Below, one piece after another: positions 39,445-47,499 of a DNA stretch of 64,000 bases. The DNA comes from Cellulomonas avistercoris (GTDB lineage Bacteria > Actinomycetota > Actinomycetes > Actinomycetales > Cellulomonadaceae). Below the pieces are notes generated by a model, which saw only the letters and a program-made list of their open reading frames with translations, did not search any database and was not told the origin of the DNA. Numbering within the stretch: position 1 is the stretch's first letter; each line of letters starts with the position of its first letter. The DNA lies in contig NZ_JACSQV010000001.1 of assembly GCF_014836445.1 (NCBI RefSeq), forward strand, positions 325,999 to 389,998, read 5' to 3'. Made by a program: the position numbers and the translations under genes.

Positions 39445-39501
39445 CTGCCTCGCGCGACACCTGCGCATCTCGCACGCCGCACCTCGCACGACACGGACCA
39501 C

Positions 39502-39551
39502 ACACACAGGACGACCCCCGGAGCCGAGGCTCCGGGGGTCGTCCTGTGTGT
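39502..39551. terminator. Long perfect bidirectional terminator between livF and livK
   Basis: A 24-base arm (39502-39525) is perfectly complementary to 39528-39551, one of the longest exact inverted repeats in the window, centred between the convergent livF and livK stops. The stem core is GACGACCCCCGGAGCC. Function follows from position between convergent genes. Confidence 0.85.
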
Positions 39552-39563
39552 CAGGTCAGCAGG

Positions 39564-40850
39564 TCAGCCCTGCGGGACCTCGCCCTCCTCGGAGCGGCTG
39601 AACGTGTACTTGTTCTCGGGCCCGAACTGGTAGATCCCGATGAACGCGGACGACGGGTCGTTCGCCTCGTTGAACGGGCCGATGCCGGAGACCGCCTGGT
39701 ACGCGATGTCCTCGCCGTCCTCGAGGAGCGCCTTGCACTCCTCCCAGCCGGTGCAGTCCGTGCCACCGTCCGCACCGGAGACCGCCGCCATGTTGGCCTG
39801 GATGGTCTCGCCGTCCGACGCGCCGCCCTTGAGCGCGGCGAGCGCCACGAGCATGGTCGCGTCGTACGACTCCGGGCCGTAGGAGTAGTCCTTCAGCTCC
39901 GGGTCGATCTCGAGCATGCGGCCCTGGAACTCCTCCGACGGGTAGGCACCGGGCAGCGTGCCCTGCGCGTCGGTGAGCGTGTCGGCCGGGAAGCCGATGT
40001 CGCCCTCGACCCCGAAGTTCTGCAGGTTGCCGTCGACGAAGTAGGTCTTGCTCATGTCCCAGCCCTGCGCCGACAGCTCACGCACGATCGACGGCGTCTG
40101 GTTGGTGAAGGACAGGATCGCGATGGCGTCCGGGGACGAGGCGATGGCATCGGCGACGATGGTGGCGAAGTTCGTCTCCGCCGGGTCGAACTCCTCGCCC
40201 GACGTGCCGTAGACGACCGTGCCGCCGGCCTCGTCGACGACGCCCTCGACGACGTCGCGCAGCGACGTGCCGTAGGAGTCGTTGAAGACCAGGATGCCGA
40301 CGTTGCTCGCACCGTCGCTGACGATCAGGTTGCCGAGCACGTCGCCCTGGACGGTGTCCGGGGGTGCGGTGCGGAAGTAGAAGTCCGAGTAGCCGGACAG
40401 GTCCGTCGCCGTGTTGGCCGGGGAGACCTGCACGATGCCGGCGCCCGTGATGTCGTCGACGATGTTCTTGCTCACCGACGAGGACGCCGCACCGATGATG
40501 GCCGACACGCCCGAGGAGATCAGCTGCTGTGCCGACCCGGTCGCGACCGAGGCGTTCTCGGCGTCCGAGGAGTCCGTGTGCTCGACCTCGACGTCAGCGC
40601 CGAACAGACCGCCCGCGTCGTTGATCTCCTTCACCGCGAGGTCGACGCCGGCGATCTCCGGAGGGCCGAGCTGAGCGAGCGAACCGGTGACGGGGAGGAT
40701 CGTCCCGATGCGCAGCGGCTCGCCGCTGCCCCCACCGGTCGTCTCCTCGTCGGCGCCGGCGTCGTCGGAGGCGCTGCTGCAGGCGGTGAGCGCCAGCGCG
40801 ACCGCTCCGGCAACCGCCAGTGCGCGTCCTGCACGTGTCGAACGAATCAT
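39564..40850 (-). CDS. livK: Branched-chain amino-acid ABC substrate-binding lipoprotein
   Basis: 428-residue periplasmic-type binding protein of the LivJ/Leu-Ile-Val family. Lipoprotein signal with lipobox LTAC, Cys 24, then an acidic/glycine linker and the type I fold (IGTILPVTGSLAQLGPPEIAGVDLAVKEIND, GVSAIIGAASSSVS). Presents ligand to LivHMGF. It is encoded convergently to them, separated by the long terminator, so it has its own promoter. Good ribosome-binding site AGAGGGG before ATG 40850. Ligand specificity is not certain; amides or urea are possible in this family. Confidence 0.92.
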   Translation of the reverse strand: MIRSTRAGRALAVAGAVALALTACSSASDDAGADEETTGGGSGEPLRIGTILPVTGSLAQLGPPEIAGVDLAVKEINDAGGLFGADVEVEHTDSSDAENASVATGSAQQLISSGVSAIIGAASSSVSKNIVDDITGAGIVQVSPANTATDLSGYSDFYFRTAPPDTVQGDVLGNLIVSDGASNVGILVFNDSYGTSLRDVVEGVVDEAGGTVVYGTSGEEFDPAETNFATIVADAIASSPDAIAILSFTNQTPSIVRELSAQGWDMSKTYFVDGNLQNFGVEGDIGFPADTLTDAQGTLPGAYPSEEFQGRMLEIDPELKDYSYGPESYDATMLVALAALKGGASDGETIQANMAAVSGADGGTDCTGWEECKALLEDGEDIAYQAVSGIGPFNEANDPSSAFIGIYQFGPENKYTFSRSEEGEVPQG

Positions 40851-41000
40851 GCGTGTGGTACCCCTCTGTGAGCCCTGCGCGACCGCAACCCAGAGGCGGG
40901 CAACGACGATGTGGCGCGAACGTACTCATGGTTTGTGTCCGCCATGTGAATGGCAATGTCTCGCACCCATGTCGTTGTGCAGTTGTGACCAACGACGCAG
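40851..41000 (-). promoter_or_regulatory. livK upstream region
   Basis: AT-richer leader of about 150 bases. It contains GCCAT-TCAC-ATGGC (40941-40954), a small inverted repeat, next to a TTGCCA that could serve as a -35, and two ATGTC copies 8 bases apart. I cannot define a -10. No GlnR or CRP site is convincing. Confidence 0.3.
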
Positions 41001-41035
41001 CGAGCCCGCACCGACGTGGCGTCGGTACGGGCTCG
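41001..41035 (-). terminator. pdtaR terminator
   Basis: A 16-bp stem (CGAGCCCGTACCGACG with its complement, one T-G wobble) around the loop CCA, 18 bases after the pdtaR stop on the minus strand. Confidence 0.7.
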
Positions 41036-41053
41036 GTGTGTGTTACGCAGGCC

Positions 41054-41737
41054 TCAGGAGGACGCGCCACCCACCTGCTCGATGACGGCGTCGGCGACCT
41101 CGCGCATCGTCAGGCGACGGTCCATCGACGTCTTCTGGATCCAGCGGAACGACTCGGGCTCCGACAGGCCCATCTTCGTCATCAGCAGCCCCTTGGCGCG
41201 GTCCACGCGCTTGCGGGTCTCGAAGCGCTCGGCGAGGTCCGCGACCTCGGACTCCAGCGCCGTGATCTGCGCGTAGCGCGAGATGGCGATCTCGACGGCG
41301 GGCAGCAGGTCGGCGGGGCTGAACGGCTTCACGACGTACGCCATGGCGCCGGCGTCGCGCGCTCGCTCCACCAGCTCGGTCTGCGAGAACGCCGTCAGCA
41401 GCACGACGGGTGCGAGGTGCGCCTTGCCGATGCGCTCGGCCGCCGAGATGCCGTCGAGGACGGGCATCTTGACGTCCATCACCACGACGTCCGGCCGCAG
41501 CTCGGTGGCGAGCTCGACCGCGCGCTCGCCGTCGCCCGCCTCACCCACGACCTCGAACCCCGCCTCGGTGAGCGTCTCGACGACGTCCATGCGGATGAGG
41601 GCCTCGTCCTCGGCGACGACCGCCCGGCGCGCCGGCCTGCCGGCCGACGGCGTGCCCGTACCCCGTGCGGGCTCGGCGGACAGGTCCGCTGCCTGCGGCG
41701 CGTCCTGCGTGGGCTCGGTGCTGTCGTCCTTGGTCAC
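41054..41737 (-). CDS. pdtaR: ANTAR-domain response regulator PdtaR
   Basis: 227-residue response regulator. After a polar 38-residue lead, the receiver domain shows acidic pocket AEDE near 42-45, phospho-acceptor Asp 88 in VVVMDVKMPVLDG, Thr in LLTAF and Lys 137 in VVKPF. The C-terminal ANTAR domain (about 160-222: RKRVDRAKGLLMTKMGLSEPESFRWIQKTSMDRRLTMREVADAVI) binds RNA hairpin pairs to prevent termination. In mycobacteria PdtaR acts with histidine kinase PdtaS; the kinase is not in this window. GTG 41735-41737 is the chosen start; GTG 41743 and ATG 41764 are alternatives, with no clear ribosome-binding site. Confidence 0.93.
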   Translation of the reverse strand: MTKDDSTEPTQDAPQAADLSAEPARGTGTPSAGRPARRAVVAEDEALIRMDVVETLTEAGFEVVGEAGDGERAVELATELRPDVVVMDVKMPVLDGISAAERIGKAHLAPVVLLTAFSQTELVERARDAGAMAYVVKPFSPADLLPAVEIAISRYAQITALESEVADLAERFETRKRVDRAKGLLMTKMGLSEPESFRWIQKTSMDRRLTMREVADAVIEQVGGASS

Positions 41738-41868
41738 GTGCACAGAGTAGTGCGCCGAGGGCACCTGGTGGCGCGATGAGCCTCGTGGCCGCCGTCACGT
41801 GGCGCCGCGGCAGCCCTTCGACGGCCGCGGACGAGCGGACGTGACGACGTCGTGGCGTCGCCTCGCAC

Positions 41869-41874
41869 TAGGCT
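41869..41874 (+). promoter_or_regulatory. Candidate -10 box of tRNA gene
   Basis: TAGGCT lies 10 bases before the tRNA 5' end. No -35 is evident. The palindrome ACGACGTCGT (41844-41853) sits upstream. Confidence 0.35.
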
Positions 41875-41884
41875 GTGGCCCGTT

Positions 41885-41958
41885 GCCCCGATAGCCCAAC
41901 CGGCAGAGGCGTTCGGCTCAAACCCGATCCAGTGTGGGTTCGAATCCCACTCGGGGCA
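41885..41958 (+). tRNA. tRNA with anticodon CAA (Leu), short variable loop
   Basis: 74 nt: acceptor GCCCCGA/TCGGGGC with discriminator A73, TA linker, a D-arm with three pairs (GCC/GGC) and an enlarged loop containing CCGG, anticodon stem TTCGG/CCGAT (outermost T-T mismatch) with loop CTCAAAC, variable loop of only 5 nt (CCAGT), T-arm GTGGG-TTCGAAT-CCCAC. CCA is not encoded. CAA and A73 point to leucine, but leucine tRNAs normally have a long variable arm. Stands alone between pdtaR and the hydrolase gene. Confidence 0.85.
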
Positions 41959-42001
41959 CCCACTCAGGTACGCGGACGCCGCGCTCTCGGGCCACGGCGC
42001 C

Positions 42002-42565
42002 TCAGCTCCCTGCACCGCCCAGCTCGACCTCCGCGGCCGTCGCGGTCCCCGCCGTGCGGCCCGGTGCCTCCTGGAAGCCCCAGTACAGGTTGGTGTGCGC
42101 GACGACCTCCGCCGGCGAGGGCGCACCCCAAGCGCTCAGGTCCTCGGTGGTGTGGGCGTCCGACACGAGCGTCACGTCGTACCCGCGCGTGAGGGCCCCG
42201 TGCAGCGTCGAGCGCACGCACGCGTCCGTCTGCGCGCCCGCCACGACCAGCCTGCCGATGCCGCGGGCCGCGAGCACGTCCTCCAGGTCGGTCGCCTCGA
42301 ACGCGTCGCCGTACCGCTTGTGCACCACCGGCTCGCCCTCGCCCACGGTCAGCTCGGGGACGATCTGCCAGGGCGCCGACTCCAGCGGTAGCTCGTCGCT
42401 GCTGTGCTGCACCCACACGACCGTGGTGCCGGCACCGCGGGCGCGTTCGACCAGCGACCCGATCCGGTCGAGGACGCCGTCGCGCTCGTAGGCGCCGGCC
42501 AGCACCCCCGACTGGACGTCGATGACGAGCAGCGCGCTGCTGTCGCGGTTCTCGAGCGTGGTCAT
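42002..42565 (-). CDS. Isochorismatase-like cysteine hydrolase
   Basis: 187-residue isochorismatase-superfamily protein: catalytic Asp in LLVIDVQSGVL near residue 16, Lys in VVHKRYGDAFEATDLE near 83, and Cys in VAGAQTDACVRSTLHGALTRGYDVTLVSDAHTT near 116. Family members hydrolyse isochorismate, nicotinamide, carbamoyl or similar groups; the substrate here is open. Ribosome-binding site GGAGG before ATG 42565, with TAGCGT upstream as a possible -10. A single gene convergent with the tRNA. Confidence 0.88.
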   Translation of the reverse strand: MTTLENRDSSALLVIDVQSGVLAGAYERDGVLDRIGSLVERARGAGTTVVWVQHSSDELPLESAPWQIVPELTVGEGEPVVHKRYGDAFEATDLEDVLAARGIGRLVVAGAQTDACVRSTLHGALTRGYDVTLVSDAHTTEDLSAWGAPSPAEVVAHTNLYWGFQEAPGRTAGTATAAEVELGGAGS

Positions 42566-42626
42566 GGCGCCTCCTGAGGTCGCAACCGGTCACCTCCACG
42601 CTAGGACCGACCACCGACACGGCCCG

Positions 42627-43685
42627 TCAGGTCCGGTCCGGCTGCTGCCCGTCCCCCGGCGCGGGTGTGACGGCGACGCCGGACGCCGTGCCCACCGCTT
42701 CCTGGAGGGCGGTGGCGCGGTTCTCCAGCAGACGCGTCACCGCCTCCTGCGCGAAGCCGAACACCAGCGCGTACGCGGCGATCTCCTGACGCGTGGCCAG
42801 CCCCACGAACCCGCTGACGACCTGTGCCTGCAGCACCATCACGCCGACGACCGCCACGATCCCGCCGAACGGGATGCGCAGCAGGCCGAGCGCGGGGGTG
42901 ATCCGGTAGGGGGACAGCGACGGACGCGTGCGGCGCACGGCGACGACCGCGGTGATCCCCGCTCCCACCATCCCGAGCGCGGCCACGCTCGCGACGTCCC
43001 CGGCGGTCGGTGTGGCGCCGCCGGCAGGGCAGACGGCCCCCTCCGCCTCCAGGCACAGGGGGAACAGCGTGGGTACCAGCGTCCCGGCGGCCACGACGAC
43101 CAGGAGCGCCAGCGTGGTGGCCCACGCGACCCGCATCAGCCGGTCACGCAGGTGGCGCATCTGCCGGTACTCCCGGTCGGCGGCGCCGTACGCGGCGGAC
43201 AGCGCGTAGCTCAGGGTGTGCCGATGGCCCTCCGTCGCCGGCGCGGTACGCGCGAGCCTGGTCAACCGGGACAGGAGCTCACCGTTGCGCGGGCGCATCC
43301 GCCCGACCCGCTCGACGGCGTACAGGTACTGGCTGCCCAACGCGTCGTCGGGGACGATGAGCGGCAGCATCGCACGGGCCCTGTGCACGGCGTGCCACGC
43401 GAACTCGACGCGCGCGTCGCGGCGCGCCCGCGGCTCACGCGCGGCGCTCACGGCCTGGTCGACCGCGGCCTGCGCCACGTCGAGCTCCGCGGCGCAGATG
43501 TCCCGCGCCGCACGCGCCGCGGCCGTGCGCCGCTCCCCCGCGGCCTCGATCGCGTCCTGCACCAGCATCAGGTCCGCCTGCACCGCGAGCGCGTTCAGGT
43601 CGTGCGAGCGCACCACCCGCTGAGCGCGCGCGGCCCGCTCCGTGCCCCGTGTCGTCGCGCGCACGTCCGTGCGTACCACCGTCAT
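42627..43685 (-). CDS. Uncharacterised membrane protein with long helical N-domain
   Basis: 352 residues, no family named. Residues 1-175 are charged, helical and Arg/Ala-rich with coiled-coil character (QADLMLVQDAIEAAGERRTAA and on). Three or so membrane helices follow: WATTLALLVVVAAGTLVPTLFPL (about 187-210), VAALGMVGAGITAVVAV (about 235), and PFGGIVAVVGVMVLQAQVVSGFV (about 270). A C-terminal segment YALVFGFAQEAVTRLLENRA ends in a tail. A loop holds two Cys (CLEAEGAVC). ATG 43685 follows GGAGGGGG. Divergent from the next gene over 117 bases, suggesting joint control. Confidence 0.8.
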   Translation of the reverse strand: MTVVRTDVRATTRGTERAARAQRVVRSHDLNALAVQADLMLVQDAIEAAGERRTAAARAARDICAAELDVAQAAVDQAVSAAREPRARRDARVEFAWHAVHRARAMLPLIVPDDALGSQYLYAVERVGRMRPRNGELLSRLTRLARTAPATEGHRHTLSYALSAAYGAADREYRQMRHLRDRLMRVAWATTLALLVVVAAGTLVPTLFPLCLEAEGAVCPAGGATPTAGDVASVAALGMVGAGITAVVAVRRTRPSLSPYRITPALGLLRIPFGGIVAVVGVMVLQAQVVSGFVGLATRQEIAAYALVFGFAQEAVTRLLENRATALQEAVGTASGVAVTPAPGDGQQPDRT

Positions 43686-43802
43686 GCCCCCTCCTCGGTC
43701 GCCCACCGGCCTCCCCTGGAGGAACGCTCCCGGACGCGAGTGATACCGGTCCGCGGGCGCACGCCGACGCGCGATGGCAGGGTGTGCGCGGGAGGTGGCG
43801 CG

Positions 43803-44645
43803 GTGCACGCAGGGGCGACGTCGACGGCGGACCGTCGGGCCGTGCGGTCCACCTACCGCAGCCTGCGGCTCGGGGTGGTGATCCTCCTCGGCCTCCTCGG
43901 GACCGCCGTGGTCCTGGAGTCCGTGCGCCTGGGGTGCTGGCTGGACTCGCTGAGCGCGTACTACTGGAGCGGTGCGCGTGACGCCCTGGTCGGGTCGCTG
44001 TGCGCCGTCGGGGCCCTCCTCGTGGCCTACACGGGTACGGACGACGTGGAGGACGCCCTGCTGGACGTCGCCGGCCTCCTCGCGCTGGTCGTCGCCTTCG
44101 TGCCCACCGAGCCTCGCACCGGGTGCGCCGGACCGGGGGCGCCGTCGCCCCTCGCGGTCGAGCACGACGTCCGCACCCAGGTCGCCGCGCTGGTCCTCGC
44201 CGGCCTCGTCGTGGGTGCCGCGCGTGCGGTGGTCGCCGCGCGGTCGCGGCTGCCCGTGCCGAGCACGCTCGTGCGCGCCACCGTCGCGGCACCGGCCGTG
44301 GTGCTGGCGGTGGCGTTCGCGGTGGCTCCCCAGGTGGTCGTCGCGCGCGCGCACGACGTGGCCGCGGTCGTGCTCTTCGTGGCGGTCATCGGCGTCGTGG
44401 TCCGACGCGCCTTCGACGCGCGCGCGACCTCCGGCCGCTGGGCGGCCGCGTACGCGACGGTCGGGGCCGTGATGCTGCTGACGCTGTCCGTCGTCGTGGC
44501 GCTGCACGCGCTGGCCCCGGACTGGGGCCACGCCGTGCTGATCCTCGAGACCGCCCTGGTGGCGCAGTTCGCGGTCTCCTGGGTGCTGCAGACGGTGGAG
44601 CTGTGGGGCTCGGACGCCGTCGACCGGGCGGCGCCTGCGGCGTGA
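43803..44645 (+). CDS. Uncharacterised polytopic membrane protein
   Basis: 280 residues with about seven helices. The N-terminal helix (LGVVILLGLLGTAVVLES) is followed by the striking motif DSLSAYYWSGARDALVGSL near residue 50 and a TDDVEDALLDVAGLLALVVAFVPTEP segment; this combination (S-x-S-A-Y-Y then R-x-x-x-V-G) recurs in membrane proteins I know only as hypothetical. GTG 43803 is 8 bases after GGAGGT. The frame is antisense to the 3' part of the glycosyltransferase frame. Hydrophobicity and ribosome-binding site argue that this gene is real. Confidence 0.75.
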   Translation: MHAGATSTADRRAVRSTYRSLRLGVVILLGLLGTAVVLESVRLGCWLDSLSAYYWSGARDALVGSLCAVGALLVAYTGTDDVEDALLDVAGLLALVVAFVPTEPRTGCAGPGAPSPLAVEHDVRTQVAALVLAGLVVGAARAVVAARSRLPVPSTLVRATVAAPAVVLAVAFAVAPQVVVARAHDVAAVVLFVAVIGVVVRRAFDARATSGRWAAAYATVGAVMLLTLSVVVALHALAPDWGHAVLILETALVAQFAVSWVLQTVELWGSDAVDRAAPAA

Positions 44646-45808
44646 GGCGGTGCGGTGCGGTCGCCCCCGACGGTCGGGTGGGCGCGCTGCGGGTTCCGCC
44701 CGGTCAGGTGGTGGCGCCGCCCGGTCAGGTACGCCCCGCGGACCGCGAGGTCGTACACGAGCTCGGGCACCACCAGGAGACTCAACCGGCGCGCCCGCAC
44801 GCCTGCGCGCCACGCCGCGGCGAGACGCTCGAGGACGAGCACCCCGGCGACGGCGAGCCAGGCGGGCCGCCACCTGAGCGTGCCCGTCACGGCGGACGCC
44901 ACCGTCACCCCGAGCAGCACCCAGAGCACGAGCGCCCCGAGCGTGTGCACGAGCTGCTGCGCGTGCAGGGAGAGGGCCTGGCGGGTCAGCCCGTAGGCAC
45001 GCAGGTCGGCGAGCACGCCCACGTACGACCGGACCCGCCGGCGGCGCAGCTCCGCGACGCTCGGCACGAGCTCGCGGCTGCGGACGCACCCGCGCGGCGC
45101 GGTGACCCGCCACCCGCGCGTGCGCAGCGCCAGGGTCAGCTCGGAGTCCTCGGTGAGGGCGCCGCGGTCGTACACGTCACCGGCACGGCCCGGCAGCGCG
45201 GAGCCGCGCGCACGGGCCACGTCCAGCAGCGCGTCGTAGCGGAAGACCGAGGCGTTGCCGGCCGCGACACCGACCGTCCCGGTCGACGCGGTCCACCTCG
45301 CGTACCGCGCGTGCTCGTTCGACTGGCAGCGCGCCAGCCGGCCGCGGGGCGCCGGACCGGAGGGCACACCGTGCACGGCTCCGAGACCCGGGTCGGCATC
45401 GAGCCGCTCCAGCGCGGTCTCGACGAACCGCGGCCCGACCACCGTGCCGGCGTCGAGCACCATCACGTACCGGCGCGGGGCGCCGGCCAGCGTGGACAGC
45501 GCCTGGTTCAGCGCGCCCGCCGTGCCGTCGGCGTCGTCGTGCGGGTGCACGACCTTCGCACCGTGCGCGTGCGCGACCCTCACCGTGGCGTCCGCGCCGC
45601 GGTCGGCCACGACGACCACGTGCGCCGGTCGGCGCGTCTGGCCGCGCAGCGCGCGCAGCACGCGCGACAGCGCCTCGTCGGCGACGCGCGCGTCGACGAG
45701 CACCGTCAGCCGGGTACCAGGGAGCGTGCGGTACGCCTCGACGCGTCGCGGGGCCGGCGCGGGTCCGCCGGCCGCGGGTCCGCCGGGCGCGACCAGGACC
45801 TGGGTCAT
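44027..45808 (-). CDS. Family 2 glycosyltransferase, with a long antisense-overlapping tail
   Basis: The first 390 or so residues are a membrane-linked GT2: nucleotide-sugar domain (RLTVLVDARVADEALSRVLRAL, VMVLDAGTVVGPRFVETAL with DAG in place of the usual DxD second acid), acceptor motif TEDSELTLALRTRGWRV near 225, RRRRVRSYVG near 260, then two or three helices (TLGALVLWVLLGVTVASAV, LAVAGVLVLERLA). Likely polymerises or adds sugars at the membrane. Beyond ALVVPELVYDLAV and TGRRHHLTG the frame runs 619 bases antisense to the 280-residue membrane gene, giving an Ala/Thr/Ser tail that looks non-native. The true end is probably near 44650-44730. ATG 45808 follows GGAGGAG. Confidence 0.75.
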   Translation of the reverse strand: MTQVLVAPGGPAAGGPAPAPRRVEAYRTLPGTRLTVLVDARVADEALSRVLRALRGQTRRPAHVVVVADRGADATVRVAHAHGAKVVHPHDDADGTAGALNQALSTLAGAPRRYVMVLDAGTVVGPRFVETALERLDADPGLGAVHGVPSGPAPRGRLARCQSNEHARYARWTASTGTVGVAAGNASVFRYDALLDVARARGSALPGRAGDVYDRGALTEDSELTLALRTRGWRVTAPRGCVRSRELVPSVAELRRRRVRSYVGVLADLRAYGLTRQALSLHAQQLVHTLGALVLWVLLGVTVASAVTGTLRWRPAWLAVAGVLVLERLAAAWRAGVRARRLSLLVVPELVYDLAVRGAYLTGRRHHLTGRNPQRAHPTVGGDRTAPPHAAGAARSTASEPHSSTVCSTQETANCATRAVSRISTAWPQSGASACSATTTDSVSSITAPTVAYAAAQRPEVARASKARRTTTPMTATKSTTAATSCARATTTWGATANATASTTAGAATVARTSVLGTGSRDRAATTARAAPTTRPARTSAATWVRTSCSTARGDGAPGPAHPVRGSVGTKATTSARRPATSSRASSTSSVPV

Positions 45809-45972
45809 GGCTCCTCCGGGCGCTCGGGCACCGGGTCCCTGCGGTGGTACCCAGGTGCGTCCCCCTCATCCCACGCCCCCGGGACGGGTGCTCAGGCGCG
45901 CGGCGTCGCGCGTGGGTACCCGGTGGCCGCACATGGAGCAGGTGCCCGTCGCGGTGCGTGCACCCCGCAGGA

Positions 45973-46019
45973 CGCCGCCCGGCCCCCCCCCCCCCCCGGG
46001 GGCGGACCGCGGGGCGGCG
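45973..46019 (-). terminator. pyk terminator region with homopolymer tract
   Basis: CGCCGCCC (minus strand, 46012-46019) pairs with GGGCGGCG (45973-45980); inside lie CCCCC and a run of 15 G (plus strand: 15 C, 45983-45997, then 5 G). It starts 8 bases after the pyk stop. The remainder of the gap to the glycosyltransferase (45809-45972) shows no other structure I can name. Confidence 0.5.
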
Positions 46020-46026
46020 GACAGGA

Positions 46027-47463
46027 TCAGGCGATGCGGGTGCGCTCGACCTCGTCGTCACCGATCTTGTGCACGACGACCGTGTTGGTCGACCCGACGA
46101 CGCCCACGGGGGTCCCGGCGACGACGACGACGTAGTCGCCGACCTCCGCCAGGCCGTTGGCGCGCAGCGTGTGGTCCACCTGGCTGACCATGGAGTCGGT
46201 GCTGTCGACCTTCGGGACCTGGTACGTCTGGACGCCCCAGGACAGCGAGAGGCGGTTGCGCACGTCCTCCTCGGGCGTGAAGGCGAGCAGCGGGATCGGC
46301 GCCCGCAGGCGGGACATCCGCCGCGCGGAGTCGCCGGACTGCGTGAACGTCACGAGGTACTTCACACCGATGCGCTCACCGATCTCGGCAGCGGCACGCG
46401 TGATCGCCCCGCCCCGCGACGAGGGCACCGAGCCGAGGGGCGCGATGCGCTCACGGCCGAGCTCCTCGGTGCTCTCGATGATCCGCGCCATGGTGCGCAC
46501 GGCCTCGATCGGGAAGTCGCCGACGCTCGTCTCGCCGGACAACATGACCGCGTCCGCACCGTCGAGCACCGCGTTGGCGCAGTCGGACGCCTCGGCGCGC
46601 GTCGGGCGGGGGCTCGTGATCATCGACTCGAGCACCTGCGTCGCGACGATGACCGGCTTGGCGTTGCGGCGCGCCAGCTCGACCGCACGCTTCTGCACGA
46701 GCGGGACCTGCTCGAGCGGCAGCTCCACACCGAGGTCGCCGCGGGCGACCATGATGCCGTCGAACGCCTGGACGATCTCGTTGAGGTTCTCGACGGCCTG
46801 CGGCTTCTCGATCTTGGCGATGACCGGGACGACCCGGCCCTCCTCCTCCATGATGCGACGGACGTCGTCGTAGTCGGCCGCCGAGCGGACGAACGACAGC
46901 GCGATGAGGTCGGCGCCGACGTTGAGGGCCCAGCGCAGGTCCTCCTCGTCCTTGTCGCTCATGGCCGGCACCGACACCGCGACGCCCGGCAGGTTGAGGC
47001 CCTTGTTGTTCGACACCGGGCCCGGGACCTCGACGCGCGTGACGACGTCGCTGCCCTCGACCGCGGTGACGCGGACGAGGACCTTGCCGTCGTCGATGAG
47101 GATCGGGTCACCGGGCTTGACGTCGCCGGTCAGGCCCTTGAACGTCGTCGAGACGCGCTCCTTGGTGCCCTCGACGTCGTCCGTCGTGATGGTGAAGACG
47201 TCGCCGACGGCGAGGTCGTGCTTGCCCTCGATGAAACGCCCGAGGCGGATCTTGGGTCCCTGGAGGTCGACGAGGACGGCGACCGAGCGGCCCGAGGCCT
47301 TGGCCGCGGCACGCACGTTGTCGTACACACGCTTGTGCACCTCGGTGTCACCGTGGCTGCGGTTCAGGCGTGCGACGTCCATGCCGGCGTCGACGAGGGC
47401 CTGGACCTGCTCGGGCGACTCCGTCACGGGACCGATGGTGCAGACGATCTTGGCTCTACGCAT
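46027..47463 (-). CDS. pyk: Pyruvate kinase
   Basis: 478-residue pyruvate kinase making pyruvate and ATP from phosphoenolpyruvate. Motifs are RRAKIVCTIGP at the start, MDVARLNRSHGDTEVH near 30 (Arg where many enzymes have Phe or Leu), DLQGPKIRLGRF near 66, the active-site Lys segment PVIAKIEKPQAVENL near 208, MVARGDLGVELPLEQVPLVQK near 233, and VMLSGETSVGDFPIEAV near 305. The C-terminal domain (allosteric) is complete. ATG 47463 lies 6 bases after a -10 box, indicating leaderless mRNA. Downstream of gltBD. Confidence 0.97.
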   Translation of the reverse strand: MRRAKIVCTIGPVTESPEQVQALVDAGMDVARLNRSHGDTEVHKRVYDNVRAAAKASGRSVAVLVDLQGPKIRLGRFIEGKHDLAVGDVFTITTDDVEGTKERVSTTFKGLTGDVKPGDPILIDDGKVLVRVTAVEGSDVVTRVEVPGPVSNNKGLNLPGVAVSVPAMSDKDEEDLRWALNVGADLIALSFVRSAADYDDVRRIMEEEGRVVPVIAKIEKPQAVENLNEIVQAFDGIMVARGDLGVELPLEQVPLVQKRAVELARRNAKPVIVATQVLESMITSPRPTRAEASDCANAVLDGADAVMLSGETSVGDFPIEAVRTMARIIESTEELGRERIAPLGSVPSSRGGAITRAAAEIGERIGVKYLVTFTQSGDSARRMSRLRAPIPLLAFTPEEDVRNRLSLSWGVQTYQVPKVDSTDSMVSQVDHTLRANGLAEVGDYVVVVAGTPVGVVGSTNTVVVHKIGDDEVERTRIA

Positions 47464-47469
47464 AAGTCG

Positions 47470-47499
47470 AGACTATGCCTTCCTGGATTTCGGCGTTAA
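47470..47499 (-). promoter_or_regulatory. Candidate pyk promoter, leaderless
   Basis: On the minus strand -35 TTAACG (47494-47499) and -10 TAGTCT (47470-47475) with an 18-base spacer. The -10 ends 6 bases before the ATG, so transcription would begin at or next to the start codon. An AGGAAGG in the spacer is too far (14 bases) to be the ribosome-binding site. Confidence 0.5.

Noticed and set aside
41885..41958. tRNA as a phage attachment site
   Set aside because: No integrase gene or direct repeat of the tRNA 3' end is seen nearby.
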